Shown: positions 49,315 to 58,369 of the stretch, in pieces
How the letters are laid out: the number at the start of each line of letters is the position of its first letter
How positions within the stretch are numbered: position 1 is the stretch's first letter
NCBI RefSeq assembly: GCF_002025205.1
Contig: NZ_CP019947.1
Coordinates: 4,731,501-4,795,500 of the forward strand
Source of the DNA: Pseudomonas sp. CC6-YY-74
GTDB lineage: Bacteria > Pseudomonadota > Gammaproteobacteria > Pseudomonadales > Pseudomonadaceae
DNA length: 64,000 bases
Direction: 5' to 3'
The notes under the pieces: model-generated
Databases searched by the model: none
What the model was told of the DNA's origin: nothing
What the model saw: the letters and a program-made list of their open reading frames with translations, nothing else
Translations under genes and position numbers: made by a program

Positions 49315-49515
49315 GTTGCTCCCGTAGATCCTGTGTTCATGGGCAAGGTCTGCGGCAGGCTTTATTCATCCACCAATCGCGCGGGTAGATGCAAAAGGCG
49401 TCACCCAGCCTGCCCAGCTCTCATCGGTCAAGGTAATCCGGGCGACCAAAGCAGGCCGCCGAATGCGCAGCCTGCTTGCGCTGGCCGCGCAGCCAGGCAG
49501 CGCTAATCCCCGCAG

Positions 49516-51036
49516 CTACAGCGTCTTGGCCATGCGCCCGGCCAGTAGTGCCCAGGCAAACAGCAGGGTACAGAGGATCAGCAGTGGCCAGCCGCGCCAA
49601 TACAGATAAGGCGTCAGCTGTTGCATGGGCACCACCTCACCGTAGAGCACGCCTTGTTCGAACTGCGGCAGTTGCTCGGTGATCCGGCCGAAGGGATCGA
49701 TCAGCACGGTCATGCCGTTGTTGGTCGCGCGGATCATCCAGCGTCCGGCTTCGAGGGCGCGCATCTGGGCCATCTGCAAGTGCTGCAGCGGGCCGATCGA
49801 GCTGCCGAACCAGGCGTCATTGCTCACCGTCAGCAACAGTTCGCTCTGTGCGGCGAGCCCGGCGGCAAACTCCGGGTAGACCACTTCGTAGCAGATGAAG
49901 GTGGCGATCTTGTAGCCCTTGGCCTGTAGCAGCGGCTGGTCGGCCGAGCCGCGGGCAAAGTCCGACATCGGCAGGTTGAAGAAGGCGATCAGCCCGCGCA
50001 GCACCTCCTGTAGGGGGACGTATTCGCCGAAGGGCACCAGTTTCTGCTTGAGGTAGTCACCACCGCCCTGGCCTACCACGCTGACCGCGTTGTAGTAACG
50101 CGGCTCACCCCGCTCGTTGGCCTGGCGAATGGGTACGCCGGTGATCAGTGCGGCCTGGCGCTCGCTGGCGAAGCGAGCCATGACGCTGAGGTAGCCGGCC
50201 GCCTGCTCCTTGAGCACCGGCACCGCGGTTTCCGGCCAGATGATCAGGTCAGTCGGTTGGGCGCTGAAGCTCAGCTCGCGGTACAGCGCCAGTTGCGCGT
50301 TGAGTTGGGCCGGATCCCATTTCAGGTTCTGCTCGATATTGCCTTGCATGGCCGCAACCTTGAGCGGCTCGCCGGCCGGACTGGTCCAGGCGTGGCCCTT
50401 GAGGGCGAGGCCGGCGATCCAGGGGGCGGCCAGCAGCACCACGCCGGTGGCGAGAAAGACCTTGCGCGCGCGCAGTTGCGCCAGGTTGACCAGCAGCGCC
50501 GCGCTCAAGGCCAGGACGAAGGACAGCAGCCATACTCCGCCGACGGGTGCGAGGCCGGCCAATGGGCCGTCGAGTTGGCTGTAGCCGGCGTAGAGCCAGG
50601 GGAAACCGGTGAGGAACCAACTGCGGAAGACTTCCTGGGCTAGCCACAGGGCCGCGAAGGCCAGGGCGTCGGCCAGTGGTGCTTCATTGCGGCGTAGCCA
50701 GCGCGCCCACAGCCAGGCGGTCAGGGCCAGCAGCAGGCCCAGGCCGGCGACAAAGCCGAGGGTGAGGAAGGCGGCCAGGGCCGGCGAGGCGGCGCCGTAG
50801 TCGTGGATGCTGACGTAGACCCAGCTGGTGCCGGCGGCGAACAGGCCGAAGCCGTAATACCAGCCGCGCCATGCCGCCTGGCGCGGGTTCAGGTCGCGCA
50901 GGCCGAGATAAAACAGAGCAAGCGAGAGCAGTGCCAGCGGCCACAGGTCGAAAGGCGCAAGCGCCAGCGTGGTTATAGCGCCGGCCGCGAGGGCGATCAG
51001 GTTGCCCGGCCAGCCGGAGCGAGTTATCCAGTGCAT
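49516..51036 (-). CDS. lnt: Apolipoprotein N-acyltransferase
   Basis: 506 residues. Inner-membrane enzyme adding the third acyl chain to lipoproteins. Six or more N-terminal membrane helices, then a nitrilase-fold periplasmic domain with the catalytic triad: Glu in LIIWPETAVPV, Lys in YLKQKLVPFGEYVPL, Cys in TFICYEVVYPE. Start at MHWITRSGWPGNL (51036). A MITE-like repeat sits between it and the upstream corC-type gene. Confidence 0.95.
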   Translation of the reverse strand: MHWITRSGWPGNLIALAAGAITTLALAPFDLWPLALLSLALFYLGLRDLNPRQAAWRGWYYGFGLFAAGTSWVYVSIHDYGAASPALAAFLTLGFVAGLGLLLALTAWLWARWLRRNEAPLADALAFAALWLAQEVFRSWFLTGFPWLYAGYSQLDGPLAGLAPVGGVWLLSFVLALSAALLVNLAQLRARKVFLATGVVLLAAPWIAGLALKGHAWTSPAGEPLKVAAMQGNIEQNLKWDPAQLNAQLALYRELSFSAQPTDLIIWPETAVPVLKEQAAGYLSVMARFASERQAALITGVPIRQANERGEPRYYNAVSVVGQGGGDYLKQKLVPFGEYVPLQEVLRGLIAFFNLPMSDFARGSADQPLLQAKGYKIATFICYEVVYPEFAAGLAAQSELLLTVSNDAWFGSSIGPLQHLQMAQMRALEAGRWMIRATNNGMTVLIDPFGRITEQLPQFEQGVLYGEVVPMQQLTPYLYWRGWPLLILCTLLFAWALLAGRMAKTL

Positions 51037-51140
51037 TGAATGCAGGTCCTTGGATTGGGGTGGCGCAAGGGTAGAGCGGAATGCGGAAGGGGGGAAGGTT
51101 TGTCGGGGGTATTGATGGGTACGGCGTTGCACGCCTAACC

Positions 51141-51269
51141 GGCCACTGAAAAACTACTACGCCCGGCTATGCAGCGTTGCTACGCCGCGAAGCGAGTCAT
51201 GCGGCCTCGAATGCGCCAGCGACTAGGCCTGCGCGCCTAGTCGTTGCGCATTACATTTTTCAGTGGGCC
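51141..51269. repeat. MITE-like palindromic repeat, copy D
   Basis: 129-bp element in the gap between corC and lnt. Imperfect inverted ends GGCCACTGAAAAAC (51141-51154) and TTTTTCAGTGGGCC (51256-51269), one extra G in the latter. Inside, CGACTAGGC (51220-51228) and GCCTAGTCG (51235-51243) form a perfect 9-bp hairpin. TGAAAAACTAC is shared with the elements at 5668 and 20791. Confidence 0.65.
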
Positions 51270-51294
51270 ATCCGACCAAAGCATTGCAAGCGCT

Positions 51295-52134
51295 TCAGCG
51301 CACCAGTGGGGTCAGGCGCAGCAGGTGAATGCGGCGGCTGTCGGCGTTGAGTACGCGGAAACGGAATTCGCCGATTTCGGTCACTTCGTTGCGCTTGGGC
51401 AGGTGGCCGAAGGCGCTCATCACCAGGCCGCCGACAGTATCGAACTCATCGTCGGAGAACTGGGTGTCGAAGGATTCGTTGAAGCTGTCGATCGGGGTCA
51501 GCGCCTTGACCAGGAAGTCGCCGCTGGGCAGTGGCTTGACGTAGCTGTCTTCCTCGACATCGTGCTCGTCCTCGATGTCGCCGACGATCTGCTCGAGCAC
51601 GTCTTCGATGGTCACCAGGCCGGCCACGCCGCCGTATTCGTCGATTACCACGGCCATGTGGTTGTGGTTGGCGCGGAACTCGCGCAGCAGCACGTTGAGC
51701 CGCTTGGATTCGGGGACGAAGGTCGCCGGGCGCAGCACATCCTTGATATCGAAGTTCGGCTGCTCATTCAGCAGCACCAGTGGCAACAGATCCTTGGCCA
51801 GCAGGATGCCGATCACATCGTCGAGACTCTCGCTCACTACCGGATAACGCGAGTGAGCGGCTTCGATGATCGAGGGCAGGAATTCCTTGGGCGTCTGGTT
51901 GGCTTTGATGCTGATCATTTGCGAGCGCGGGACCATGATGTCGCGAACTTGCAGGTCGGCCACCTGGATGGCGCCTTCGACTATGGCCAGCGCTTCGCTG
52001 TCGAGCAGCTTGTTCTGGTGTGCTTCGCGCAGAACTTCCAGCAGTTCCTGGCGATTTTTCGGCTCATGAGCAAAAGCCTGGGTCAGTTTATTCAACCAGG
52101 ACTTCTGCTCGTTGCTCGATCGGTCTTCGCTCAT
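51295..52134 (-). CDS. CorC/YbeX-type CBS-domain protein
   Basis: 279 residues. Two CBS domains (RDIMVPRSQMISIKANQTPKEFLPSIIEAAHSRYPV ... and NHMAVVIDEYGGVAGLVTIEDVLEQIVGDIEDE) and a C-terminal CorC_HlyC/transporter-associated domain (FDTVGGLVMSAFGHLPKRNEV). Linked to Mg/Co efflux in enterobacteria and to ribosome assembly in E. coli (YbeX). Follows ybeY in the standard ybeZ-ybeY-ybeX-lnt order. Confidence 0.93.
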   Translation of the reverse strand: MSEDRSSNEQKSWLNKLTQAFAHEPKNRQELLEVLREAHQNKLLDSEALAIVEGAIQVADLQVRDIMVPRSQMISIKANQTPKEFLPSIIEAAHSRYPVVSESLDDVIGILLAKDLLPLVLLNEQPNFDIKDVLRPATFVPESKRLNVLLREFRANHNHMAVVIDEYGGVAGLVTIEDVLEQIVGDIEDEHDVEEDSYVKPLPSGDFLVKALTPIDSFNESFDTQFSDDEFDTVGGLVMSAFGHLPKRNEVTEIGEFRFRVLNADSRRIHLLRLTPLVR

Positions 52135-52166
52135 GGGGTTGTACTCAAATCCTTGTGTCGGGTTGG

Positions 52167-52625
52167 TTATTCGTGGTCGGCGTAAGGGTCGGGATGACCC
52201 AGATCAGCCAGCAATTCTCGTTCCAGGGCTTCCATTTCCTCGGCTTCCTCATCCTCGATATGGTCGTAACCGAGTAGATGCAGGCAGCCGTGGATCACCA
52301 TGTGGGCCCAATGCGCTTCCAGGGTCTTTGCCTGCTCCAGCGCCTCGCGCTCGACCACCGGCACGCAGATCACCAGATCGCCGAGCAGGGGGATGTCGAG
52401 CATTTCGTCGGGCACATCGGCGGGGAACGACAGCACATTGGTGGCGTAGTCGCGTTGGCGGTAGGTGTGATTGAGCTCGCGGCCTTCGGTCTCATCGACC
52501 AGGCGGATGGTCAGTTCGGAATCGGCACTACGCTGGCGCAGGGCGGCTTCGCACCAGGCGCGAAATTGCGCCTCACTCGGCAGGTCGGCAGCTTTGCTGG
52601 CGACCTGCAGGTCCAGCTCAAGCAT
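52167..52625 (-). CDS. ybeY: Endoribonuclease YbeY
   Basis: 152 residues. Metal-dependent RNase for 16S rRNA 3' maturation. Signature HMVIHGCLHLLGYDHIED with three zinc-binding histidines, preceded by LNHTYRQRDYATNVLSFP. Overlaps the PhoH-like gene by 8 bp. Confidence 0.97.
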   Translation of the reverse strand: MLELDLQVASKAADLPSEAQFRAWCEAALRQRSADSELTIRLVDETEGRELNHTYRQRDYATNVLSFPADVPDEMLDIPLLGDLVICVPVVEREALEQAKTLEAHWAHMVIHGCLHLLGYDHIEDEEAEEMEALERELLADLGHPDPYADHE

Positions 52626-53619
52626 TGCCGTCGTCCTCGTCTGCCAGCTTGCCGTGCATGCGGTTGTCGTAACGTTCGTAGGCTTCGACGATGCGTTGCA
52701 CCAGGGGGTGGCGCACCACGTCCTTGGACTTGAAGTGAGTGAAGCTGATGCCTGGGACGTCGTGCAGCACGTCGATCACGTGGGTCAGGCCGCTCTTGGT
52801 GCCGCGCGGCAGGTCGACCTGGGTAATATCGCCGGTAATAATGGCCGTTGAACCGAAACCGATGCGGGTGAGGAACATCTTCATCTGTTCCAGGGTGGTG
52901 TTCTGGCTTTCGTCGAGGATGATGAAGCTGTTGTTCAGCGTGCGGCCGCGCATATAGGCCAGCGGCGCGACTTCGATCACCTGTTTCTCGATCAGCTTGG
53001 CCACCTGCTCGAAACCGAGCATCTCGTAGAGTGCGTCGTATAGCGGGCGCAGGTAGGGGTCGATCTTCTGCGACAGATCGCCAGGCAGAAAGCCGAGCTT
53101 CTCGCCGGCTTCCACCGCAGGGCGTACCAGCAGGATGCGGCGAATCTGCTCGCGTTCCAGGGCATCCACGGCGCAGGCCACCGCCAGGTAGGTCTTACCG
53201 GTGCCGGCCGGGCCGACGCCAAAGTTGATGTCGTGCTCGAGAATGGCTTTGACGTAGCGCTGCTGGTTGGCCCCGCGCGGCCGCACCATGCCTTTGCGCG
53301 TACGCAGGGCGATGCTGGGCTCGGCGTTGGGGTTGGCCAGATCCTCGATGCCGGATTCCTGCAGGAACAGGTGCACCATGTCCGGTGACAGCTCCGTGCT
53401 TTTGGTTTCGCGGTAGAGGCGGCGCAGCAATTGTTCGGCGGAGGTGGTTTGCTCCGGTGTGCCGATCAGCTCGAACTGGTTGCCGCGGTTGCGGATCTCG
53501 ATGGCCATGCGCTGTTCGATCAGGCGCAGGTGCTCGTCGAATTGCCCGCAGAGACTGGCAAAGCGGCGAGCTTCAAAGGGTTCGAGGATAAAGCGATGTG
53601 GTTCTATGGATGCGTTCAA
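52618..53619 (-). CDS. ybeZ: PhoH-like ATPase YbeZ
   Basis: 333 residues. Walker A GPAGTGKTYLAVACAVDAL, Walker B FIILDESQNTT, and TRIGFGSTAIITGDITQVDLPRGTKSGL near the C-terminus. The N-terminal region is the usual short KH-like extension. It works with YbeY in rRNA processing. Confidence 0.95.
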   Translation of the reverse strand: MNASIEPHRFILEPFEARRFASLCGQFDEHLRLIEQRMAIEIRNRGNQFELIGTPEQTTSAEQLLRRLYRETKSTELSPDMVHLFLQESGIEDLANPNAEPSIALRTRKGMVRPRGANQQRYVKAILEHDINFGVGPAGTGKTYLAVACAVDALEREQIRRILLVRPAVEAGEKLGFLPGDLSQKIDPYLRPLYDALYEMLGFEQVAKLIEKQVIEVAPLAYMRGRTLNNSFIILDESQNTTLEQMKMFLTRIGFGSTAIITGDITQVDLPRGTKSGLTHVIDVLHDVPGISFTHFKSKDVVRHPLVQRIVEAYERYDNRMHGKLADEDDGNA

Positions 53620-53819
53620 GGTCGTTTGATGGCCGCCAGTCGGCTGGGTAGTGAGGCGAAGAATACCGCTAGGCGTGCGCGCGGGAAAGCGCGGACTGCT
53701 GCAACTTTAGCATCGTCTGTGGTCGGTCTGGATAGGGTGCGGAGTGCGCGGCATAGGCCCGAGGCCAATGCTGCGCATGGCGTGCGGGTCCATGGCATTG
53801 CTTCATAATCCGCGTCCGC

Positions 53820-55151
53820 TCACTCACCAAGCAGGCTGCCGCGCAACGAGTTGGGCCGCGCGTCGTCGATATGCACGTCGACGAACTGACCGATCAGGCG
53901 TGGGTTGTCGGTGCGGAAGTTGACCACCCGGTTGCTCTCGGTACGACCCTGGAGCATGCCGGGGTCCTTTTTCGAGTAATCGCTGACCAGGATGCGCTGC
54001 ACTGTGCCGACCATGCGCCGGCTGTTTTCGGCACCTTGTTGGCTGATGCGTTGTTGCAGGATCGCCAGGCGCTGCTTTTTCAGCTCTTCCGGAGTGTCGT
54101 CGACCAGGTCCGCCGCCGGGGTGCCGGGGCGCGAGCTGTAAATGAAGGAATAGCCGAAGTCGAAACCGACCTCCTCGATCAGCTTCATGGTCTGCTCGAA
54201 ATCTTTCTCGGTTTCGCCGGGGAAGCCGATGATGAAGTCCGTGCTGATCAGGATGTCCGGCACTGCGGCGCGCAGCTTGCGGATGCGCGATTTGTACTCG
54301 AGGGCGGTGTGGTTGCGCTTCATGGCCGCGAGAATGCGATCGGAGCCCGACTGCACCGGCAGATGCAGGTATTTCACCAGTTCGGGGATCTCGGCATGGG
54401 CCTGGATCAGCGCATCGGAGAATTCCAGCGGGTGGCTGGTGGTGTAGCGAATGCGGTCGATGCCGTCGATGGCGGCCACGGCGTAGAGCAATTCGGCAAA
54501 ATCGGCGAGCTGACCCTCCTGGGCTTCGCCGCGGTAGCCGTTGACGTTCTGCCCGAGCAGGGTGACTTCGCGCACGCCGTTTTCGGCCAGGTGCAGCACT
54601 TCGGCGAGGACGCCGGCCAGTGGTCGGCTGACTTCCTCACCGCGGGTATAGGGCACCACGCAGAAGGTGCAGTACTTGCTGCAGCCTTCCATCACCGAGA
54701 CATAGGCGCTGGGACCGTCGACCCGTGGTTCGGGCAGGCGGTCGAATTTTTCGATCTCGGGGAAGGAAATATCCACCTGCGGCAGCTTGGTGCTGCGCAC
54801 GGCGGCGATCATTTCCGGCAGGCGGTGCAGGGTCTGCGGGCCGAAGACGACGTCGACATAGGGCGCGCGGTCGCGGATCGCCGCGCCTTCCTGACTGGCC
54901 ACGCAGCCACCGACGCCGATCACCAGGTCCGGGTTGGCCAGTTTCAGCTCGCGCCAGCGGCCAAGCTGGGAAAACACCTTGTCCTGGGCTCTTTCGCGGA
55001 TCGAACAGGTGTTGAGCAGGATGATATCGGCGTCTTCTGCCCGTGGGGTGACTTCCAGGGCTTGATGTTCGCCCAGCAGGTCGACCATGCGCGAGCTGTC
55101 GTACTCGTTCATCTGGCAACCGTGGGTTTCGATATAAAGCTTCTTGGTCAT
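53820..55151 (-). CDS. miaB: tRNA-2-methylthio-N6-dimethylallyladenosine synthase
   Basis: 443 residues. Methylthiotransferase acting on A37. Three domain layout: N-terminal auxiliary-cluster cysteines (THGCQMNEYDS, LNTCSIRERAQ, GVGGCVASQEG), radical-SAM CSKYCTFCVVPYTRG and a C-terminal TRAM domain. Next to ybeZ as in most gammaproteobacteria. Confidence 0.97.
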   Translation of the reverse strand: MTKKLYIETHGCQMNEYDSSRMVDLLGEHQALEVTPRAEDADIILLNTCSIRERAQDKVFSQLGRWRELKLANPDLVIGVGGCVASQEGAAIRDRAPYVDVVFGPQTLHRLPEMIAAVRSTKLPQVDISFPEIEKFDRLPEPRVDGPSAYVSVMEGCSKYCTFCVVPYTRGEEVSRPLAGVLAEVLHLAENGVREVTLLGQNVNGYRGEAQEGQLADFAELLYAVAAIDGIDRIRYTTSHPLEFSDALIQAHAEIPELVKYLHLPVQSGSDRILAAMKRNHTALEYKSRIRKLRAAVPDILISTDFIIGFPGETEKDFEQTMKLIEEVGFDFGYSFIYSSRPGTPAADLVDDTPEELKKQRLAILQQRISQQGAENSRRMVGTVQRILVSDYSKKDPGMLQGRTESNRVVNFRTDNPRLIGQFVDVHIDDARPNSLRGSLLGE

Positions 55152-55183
55152 GCGCCCTCAAAGGGTGATTCGAAGAACCGCAC

Positions 55184-55242
55184 ATTATAGTGGCCGAACG
55201 GCTGGCTTCCTAGCATTGCCTGCCCGGTGGCTGTGCTATGAT
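55184..55242. promoter_or_regulatory. Divergent promoter region of miaB and DUF1820 gene
   Basis: Minus strand: TATAAT (complement of 55184-55189), 33 nt before the miaB start. Plus strand: TTGCCT (55216-55221) and TATGAT (55237-55242), spacing 15, ahead of the DUF1820 gene. The -10 boxes are good, the -35 boxes weak. Confidence 0.4.
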
Positions 55243-55282
55243 TTGCGCCCTCTTATTTCCCCTCCAGTCTAGACTTGCATTC

Positions 55283-55606
55283 ATGAGCAAACGCGAACCT
55301 ATCTATAAGGTGATTTTCCTCAACCAGGGTCAGGTGTACGAAATGTACGCCAAGCAGATCTTTCAGAGCGATCTGTGGGGCTTCCTGGAAGTGGAGGAGT
55401 TCGTCTTCGGGGAGCGGACCCAGGTGGTGGTCGATCCCAGCGAAGAGAAACTCAAGGCCCAGTTCGACGGCGTGGTGCGCAGCTTCTTGCCCATGCACGC
55501 GATCATCCGTATCGACGAGGTCGAGCGGCTGGGCACGCCGAAGATCAGCGAGGCCAAGGGGGGCGGCAACGTCATGCCGTTCCCGATGCCGATGCCGGAT
55601 AAATAA
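55283..55606 (+). CDS. DUF1820-family protein
   Basis: 107 residues from ATG 55283. MSKREPIYKVIFLNQGQVYEMYAKQIFQSDLWGFLEVEEFVFGER matches the DUF1820 family of gammaproteobacteria; no known function. It ends in a Met/Pro-rich tail MPFPMPMPDK. Soluble, no signal. Confidence 0.9.
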   Translation: MSKREPIYKVIFLNQGQVYEMYAKQIFQSDLWGFLEVEEFVFGERTQVVVDPSEEKLKAQFDGVVRSFLPMHAIIRIDEVERLGTPKISEAKGGGNVMPFPMPMPDK

Positions 55607-55728
55607 GGCGTCAAGCGAACCTGATGTAGCCGGTAGGATGGGTTGAGCGAAGCGATACCCATGTCGCTTGGTGATCGGTGTATCGGCTCAGCCTGCGCGG
55701 CTTGGCCCGTCCTGCGAGTCAGTCCAGG

Positions 55729-56277
55729 CTACGGCAGTGGCGCGAACGGCGATTGGCCGTCGGCGGCCTGGAGTTCGAGCAGGTAGTTGCGGAATATTTC
55801 GCCGAGTACCTGGCCGGCAATCTCCAGTTCCTCGCGCTGCATGCGCGCCGAGACTAGGTCTGCACTGTCCATGGCTTCGTCCGAGCCATTTACTGCGGCC
55901 ATCTTCAGCACTATATAAGCTTGCACGTTGTTCGCCGGTACGCCTTCGCCACGGAAGAACATCATGCCCAGGCGGTATTGCGCCTGGGCATGACCTTGCA
56001 GCGAAGCCTGCTCGAACCAGTTGAGCGCTTGCGCCAGGTCGCGCGGCGCACGCTTGCCCTCGTAAAAGAATTCGCCCAGCTCATATTCGGCTTGCGGGTC
56101 ACCGTTCTGCGCCGCTTGCTGGCAGGCGGCCAGCGCGTCGGGCAGGTCTTCGGGCGCTGTATTCAGCGAGCAACTGCCGGTTGCGGGGATCAGCAGGGTG
56201 TTGCCACCTGCGAGCGCAAGCAGCGGCAGAAGAAGCAGCAGGCAGCCCAGAGATAGGGTGCGGCCGGTGCAGTTCAT
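55729..56277 (-). CDS. Exported Sel1-like repeat protein
   Basis: 182 residues from ATG 56277. Signal peptide (LSLGCLLLLLPLLALAG). Two to three Sel1-type repeats (NGDPQAEYELGEFFYEGKRAPRDLAQALNWFEQASLQGHAQAQYRLGMMFFRGEGVPANNVQAYIVLKMAA), which usually mediate protein contacts. Periplasmic adaptor likely; partner unknown. Confidence 0.88.
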   Translation of the reverse strand: MNCTGRTLSLGCLLLLLPLLALAGGNTLLIPATGSCSLNTAPEDLPDALAACQQAAQNGDPQAEYELGEFFYEGKRAPRDLAQALNWFEQASLQGHAQAQYRLGMMFFRGEGVPANNVQAYIVLKMAAVNGSDEAMDSADLVSARMQREELEIAGQVLGEIFRNYLLELQAADGQSPFAPLP

Positions 56278-56369
56278 GGAAATCCGTGTACCTCGGGAAG
56301 CGGTGCGGGGGTCGAATCCGGCCGACAAGGTGCGTCGGCGTTGGCATTATGAAATAAGCAGTGGCGTTC

Positions 56370-57026
56370 TTACAAAGTCTTTACGGGGTTTTCTCTGTCG
56401 GCGCAATCTTCTGCGTGGCCCGGCAGGGTCAGTAGCAGCCAGGCCAGCAGCGGGTAGGCCGGCGTCAGCAAGGCATGCAGCAGGTCGATGCGGCGCAACG
56501 GACCGATAAAGTCGTCGCTGCCGACCGCCAGCGTGGCCAGCAAAAACAGGCCGGCAACTGCCACCGCGGCACATGCGGGCGTGCGCCGCGGCCATTGGAT
56601 AGCGCCGGCATAGCCAATCAGCAGCAGGCTCGTCAGGGTCAGCAGCAGGCGGTAGTCCTCGAGCAGGTTCATTTGCCGGAACAGCTCGAAGAAGGCGCAC
56701 AGCCCCAGCACCACGCGGCCCCAGTTCGGTCGGCTCCAGGCCCAGCCACGGCCCAGGGCAAGCGCGGCCACGCCCAGCAGCGGCAGACCGAGAAAATTGC
56801 TGGCCTGGCTCAGCCACAGGTGGGCAGCCTGCCAGCCCGGGTCGACGGCGTAACGCATGACGCCGACGCTGGCGGCGGCGGCCGCCAGGAGAAAGCCGAG
56901 CAGGGCACAGAACAGCGCCGGCTGATCGGCTTCGCCATAACCCTTGCGCGCCTTGCCGATGGCAATGACGCAGGCCAGACAGGCCAACGCCAGGATGCCG
57001 TCGGACAGGGCGGTGCTGTACTGCAT
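56370..57026 (-). CDS. Hypothetical polytopic membrane protein
   Basis: 218 residues, about seven hydrophobic segments (GILALACLACVIAIG, LFCALLGFLLAAAAASVGVM, FLGLPLLGVAALALG, VVLGLCAFFELF, LLLTLTSLLLIGYAGAI, AAVAVAGLFLLATLAVG, LLTPAYPLLAWLLLTL). No family recognised with certainty. Its ATG overlaps the hemL stop (TGATG at 57028-57024), so translation is coupled to hemL; a link to haem synthesis is unproven. The reading frame stays open far upstream into hemL, but that part is not coding in this frame. Confidence 0.75.
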   Translation of the reverse strand: MQYSTALSDGILALACLACVIAIGKARKGYGEADQPALFCALLGFLLAAAAASVGVMRYAVDPGWQAAHLWLSQASNFLGLPLLGVAALALGRGWAWSRPNWGRVVLGLCAFFELFRQMNLLEDYRLLLTLTSLLLIGYAGAIQWPRRTPACAAVAVAGLFLLATLAVGSDDFIGPLRRIDLLHALLTPAYPLLAWLLLTLPGHAEDCADRENPVKTL

Positions 57027-58315
57027 CAGGCTTTTTTCAGTTCGGCGAAGGCGCGCTCGGCGGCGTCCAGGGTGATCTGCAGCTCCGTCTGGCCGTGGGC
57101 GATGGAGGTGAAGCCGGCTTCGAATGCGCTCGGAGCCAGGTAGACGCCGCCATCCAGCATCAGGTGGAAGAAGCGCTTGAAGCGCCCGGCATCGCTGCTC
57201 ATCACGTCTTCGAAGGTGACGATGGCCTCGCGCTCGCTGAAGTACAGGCCGAACATGCCGCCGGCCTGGGTGGTGACGAAGGGGATGCCGGCGGCATCGG
57301 CGCGATCCTGCAGGCCCTGCAGCATGCGTGCGGTGTAGTCGCTCAGCTCGGCATGGAAGCCCGGGCGGCTGATCAGCTTCAAGGTGGCCAGGCCGGCGGC
57401 CATGGCCAGCGGGTTGCCGGACAGGGTGCCGGCCTGGTAGACCGGGCCGAGCGGAGCGATGCACTGCATGATCTCGCGCTTGCCGCCGAAGCAGCCGACC
57501 GGCATGCCGCCGCCGATGATCTTGCCGAAGGTGGTCAGGTCCGGGGTGACGCCGTAATGCGCCTGGGCTCCGCCGAGGGCGACGCGGAAGCCGGTCATCA
57601 CTTCGTCGAAGATCAGCACCACGCCATGCTTGTCGCACTGCGCGCGCAGGCCTTCGAGAAAGCCCGGTGCCGGCGGTACGCAATTCATGTTGCCGGCCAC
57701 CGGCTCGACGATGATGCAGGCGACTTCCTGGCCGACCTCGGCGAGCATCTGCTCGACCGCGGCACTGTCGTTGAACGGCAGGGTCAGGGTGTGTTTGGCG
57801 AAGGCCGCCGGCACCCCGGCCGAACTCGGTACGCCCTGGGTCAGCAGGCCGGAGCCGGCTTTAACTAACAAGCTGTCGGAATGGCCGTGGTAGCAGCCTT
57901 CGAACTTGATGATGCTGTCGCGGCCGGTGAAGCCGCGCGCCAGGCGGATCGCACTCATGGTCGCTTCGGTGCCGGAGCTGACCATGCGCACCATCTCGAT
58001 GGACGGCACCATGGCGCAGACCAGGTCGGCCATCTCGGTTTCCATGGCGGTTGGCGCGCCGTAGGACAGGCCGTGTTCCAGTTGGCGGCGCACGGCGTCG
58101 AGCACATCCGGGTGGCTGTGGCCGAGGATCATCGGGCCCCAGGAACCGACGTAGTCCACGTAGCGCTGGTCATCCTCGTCCGTTACATAGGCACCGGCCG
58201 CGTGCTTGAAGAACAGCGGCGTGCCGCCGACGCTCTTGAAGGCGCGTACCGGCGAGTTGACTCCGCCGGGGATATGCTCCTGGGCGTGGGCGAAGAGGAT
58301 TTCGGAACGGGACAT
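57026..58315 (-). CDS. hemL: Glutamate-1-semialdehyde 2,1-aminomutase
   Basis: 429 residues. PLP enzyme making 5-aminolevulinate in the C5 haem pathway. GGVNSPVRAFKSVGG, GSWGPMILGHSHP, the aspartate region VLIFDEVMTGFRVALGG, the PLP lysine in LTTFGKIIGGGMPVG and YQAGTLSGNPLAMAAG are all present. Confidence 0.97.
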   Translation of the reverse strand: MSRSEILFAHAQEHIPGGVNSPVRAFKSVGGTPLFFKHAAGAYVTDEDDQRYVDYVGSWGPMILGHSHPDVLDAVRRQLEHGLSYGAPTAMETEMADLVCAMVPSIEMVRMVSSGTEATMSAIRLARGFTGRDSIIKFEGCYHGHSDSLLVKAGSGLLTQGVPSSAGVPAAFAKHTLTLPFNDSAAVEQMLAEVGQEVACIIVEPVAGNMNCVPPAPGFLEGLRAQCDKHGVVLIFDEVMTGFRVALGGAQAHYGVTPDLTTFGKIIGGGMPVGCFGGKREIMQCIAPLGPVYQAGTLSGNPLAMAAGLATLKLISRPGFHAELSDYTARMLQGLQDRADAAGIPFVTTQAGGMFGLYFSEREAIVTFEDVMSSDAGRFKRFFHLMLDGGVYLAPSAFEAGFTSIAHGQTELQITLDAAERAFAELKKA

Positions 58316-58369
58316 GGCAGGGCCTCTCAGATATCGAATCGGGGCGAGTCGGGCCGCCCCGCAAATCAG

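Noticed and set aside
55638..55662. ATGGGT...ACCCAT hairpin after the DUF1820 gene
   Set aside because: Only a 6-bp stem with a long loop and no T-run; possibly a fragment of a dispersed repeat, but not callable from this window.
56370..57683. 437-codon minus-strand frame reaching into hemL
   Set aside because: Only the part from 57026 down is a plausible protein; the rest is an Arg-rich out-of-frame reading of hemL.
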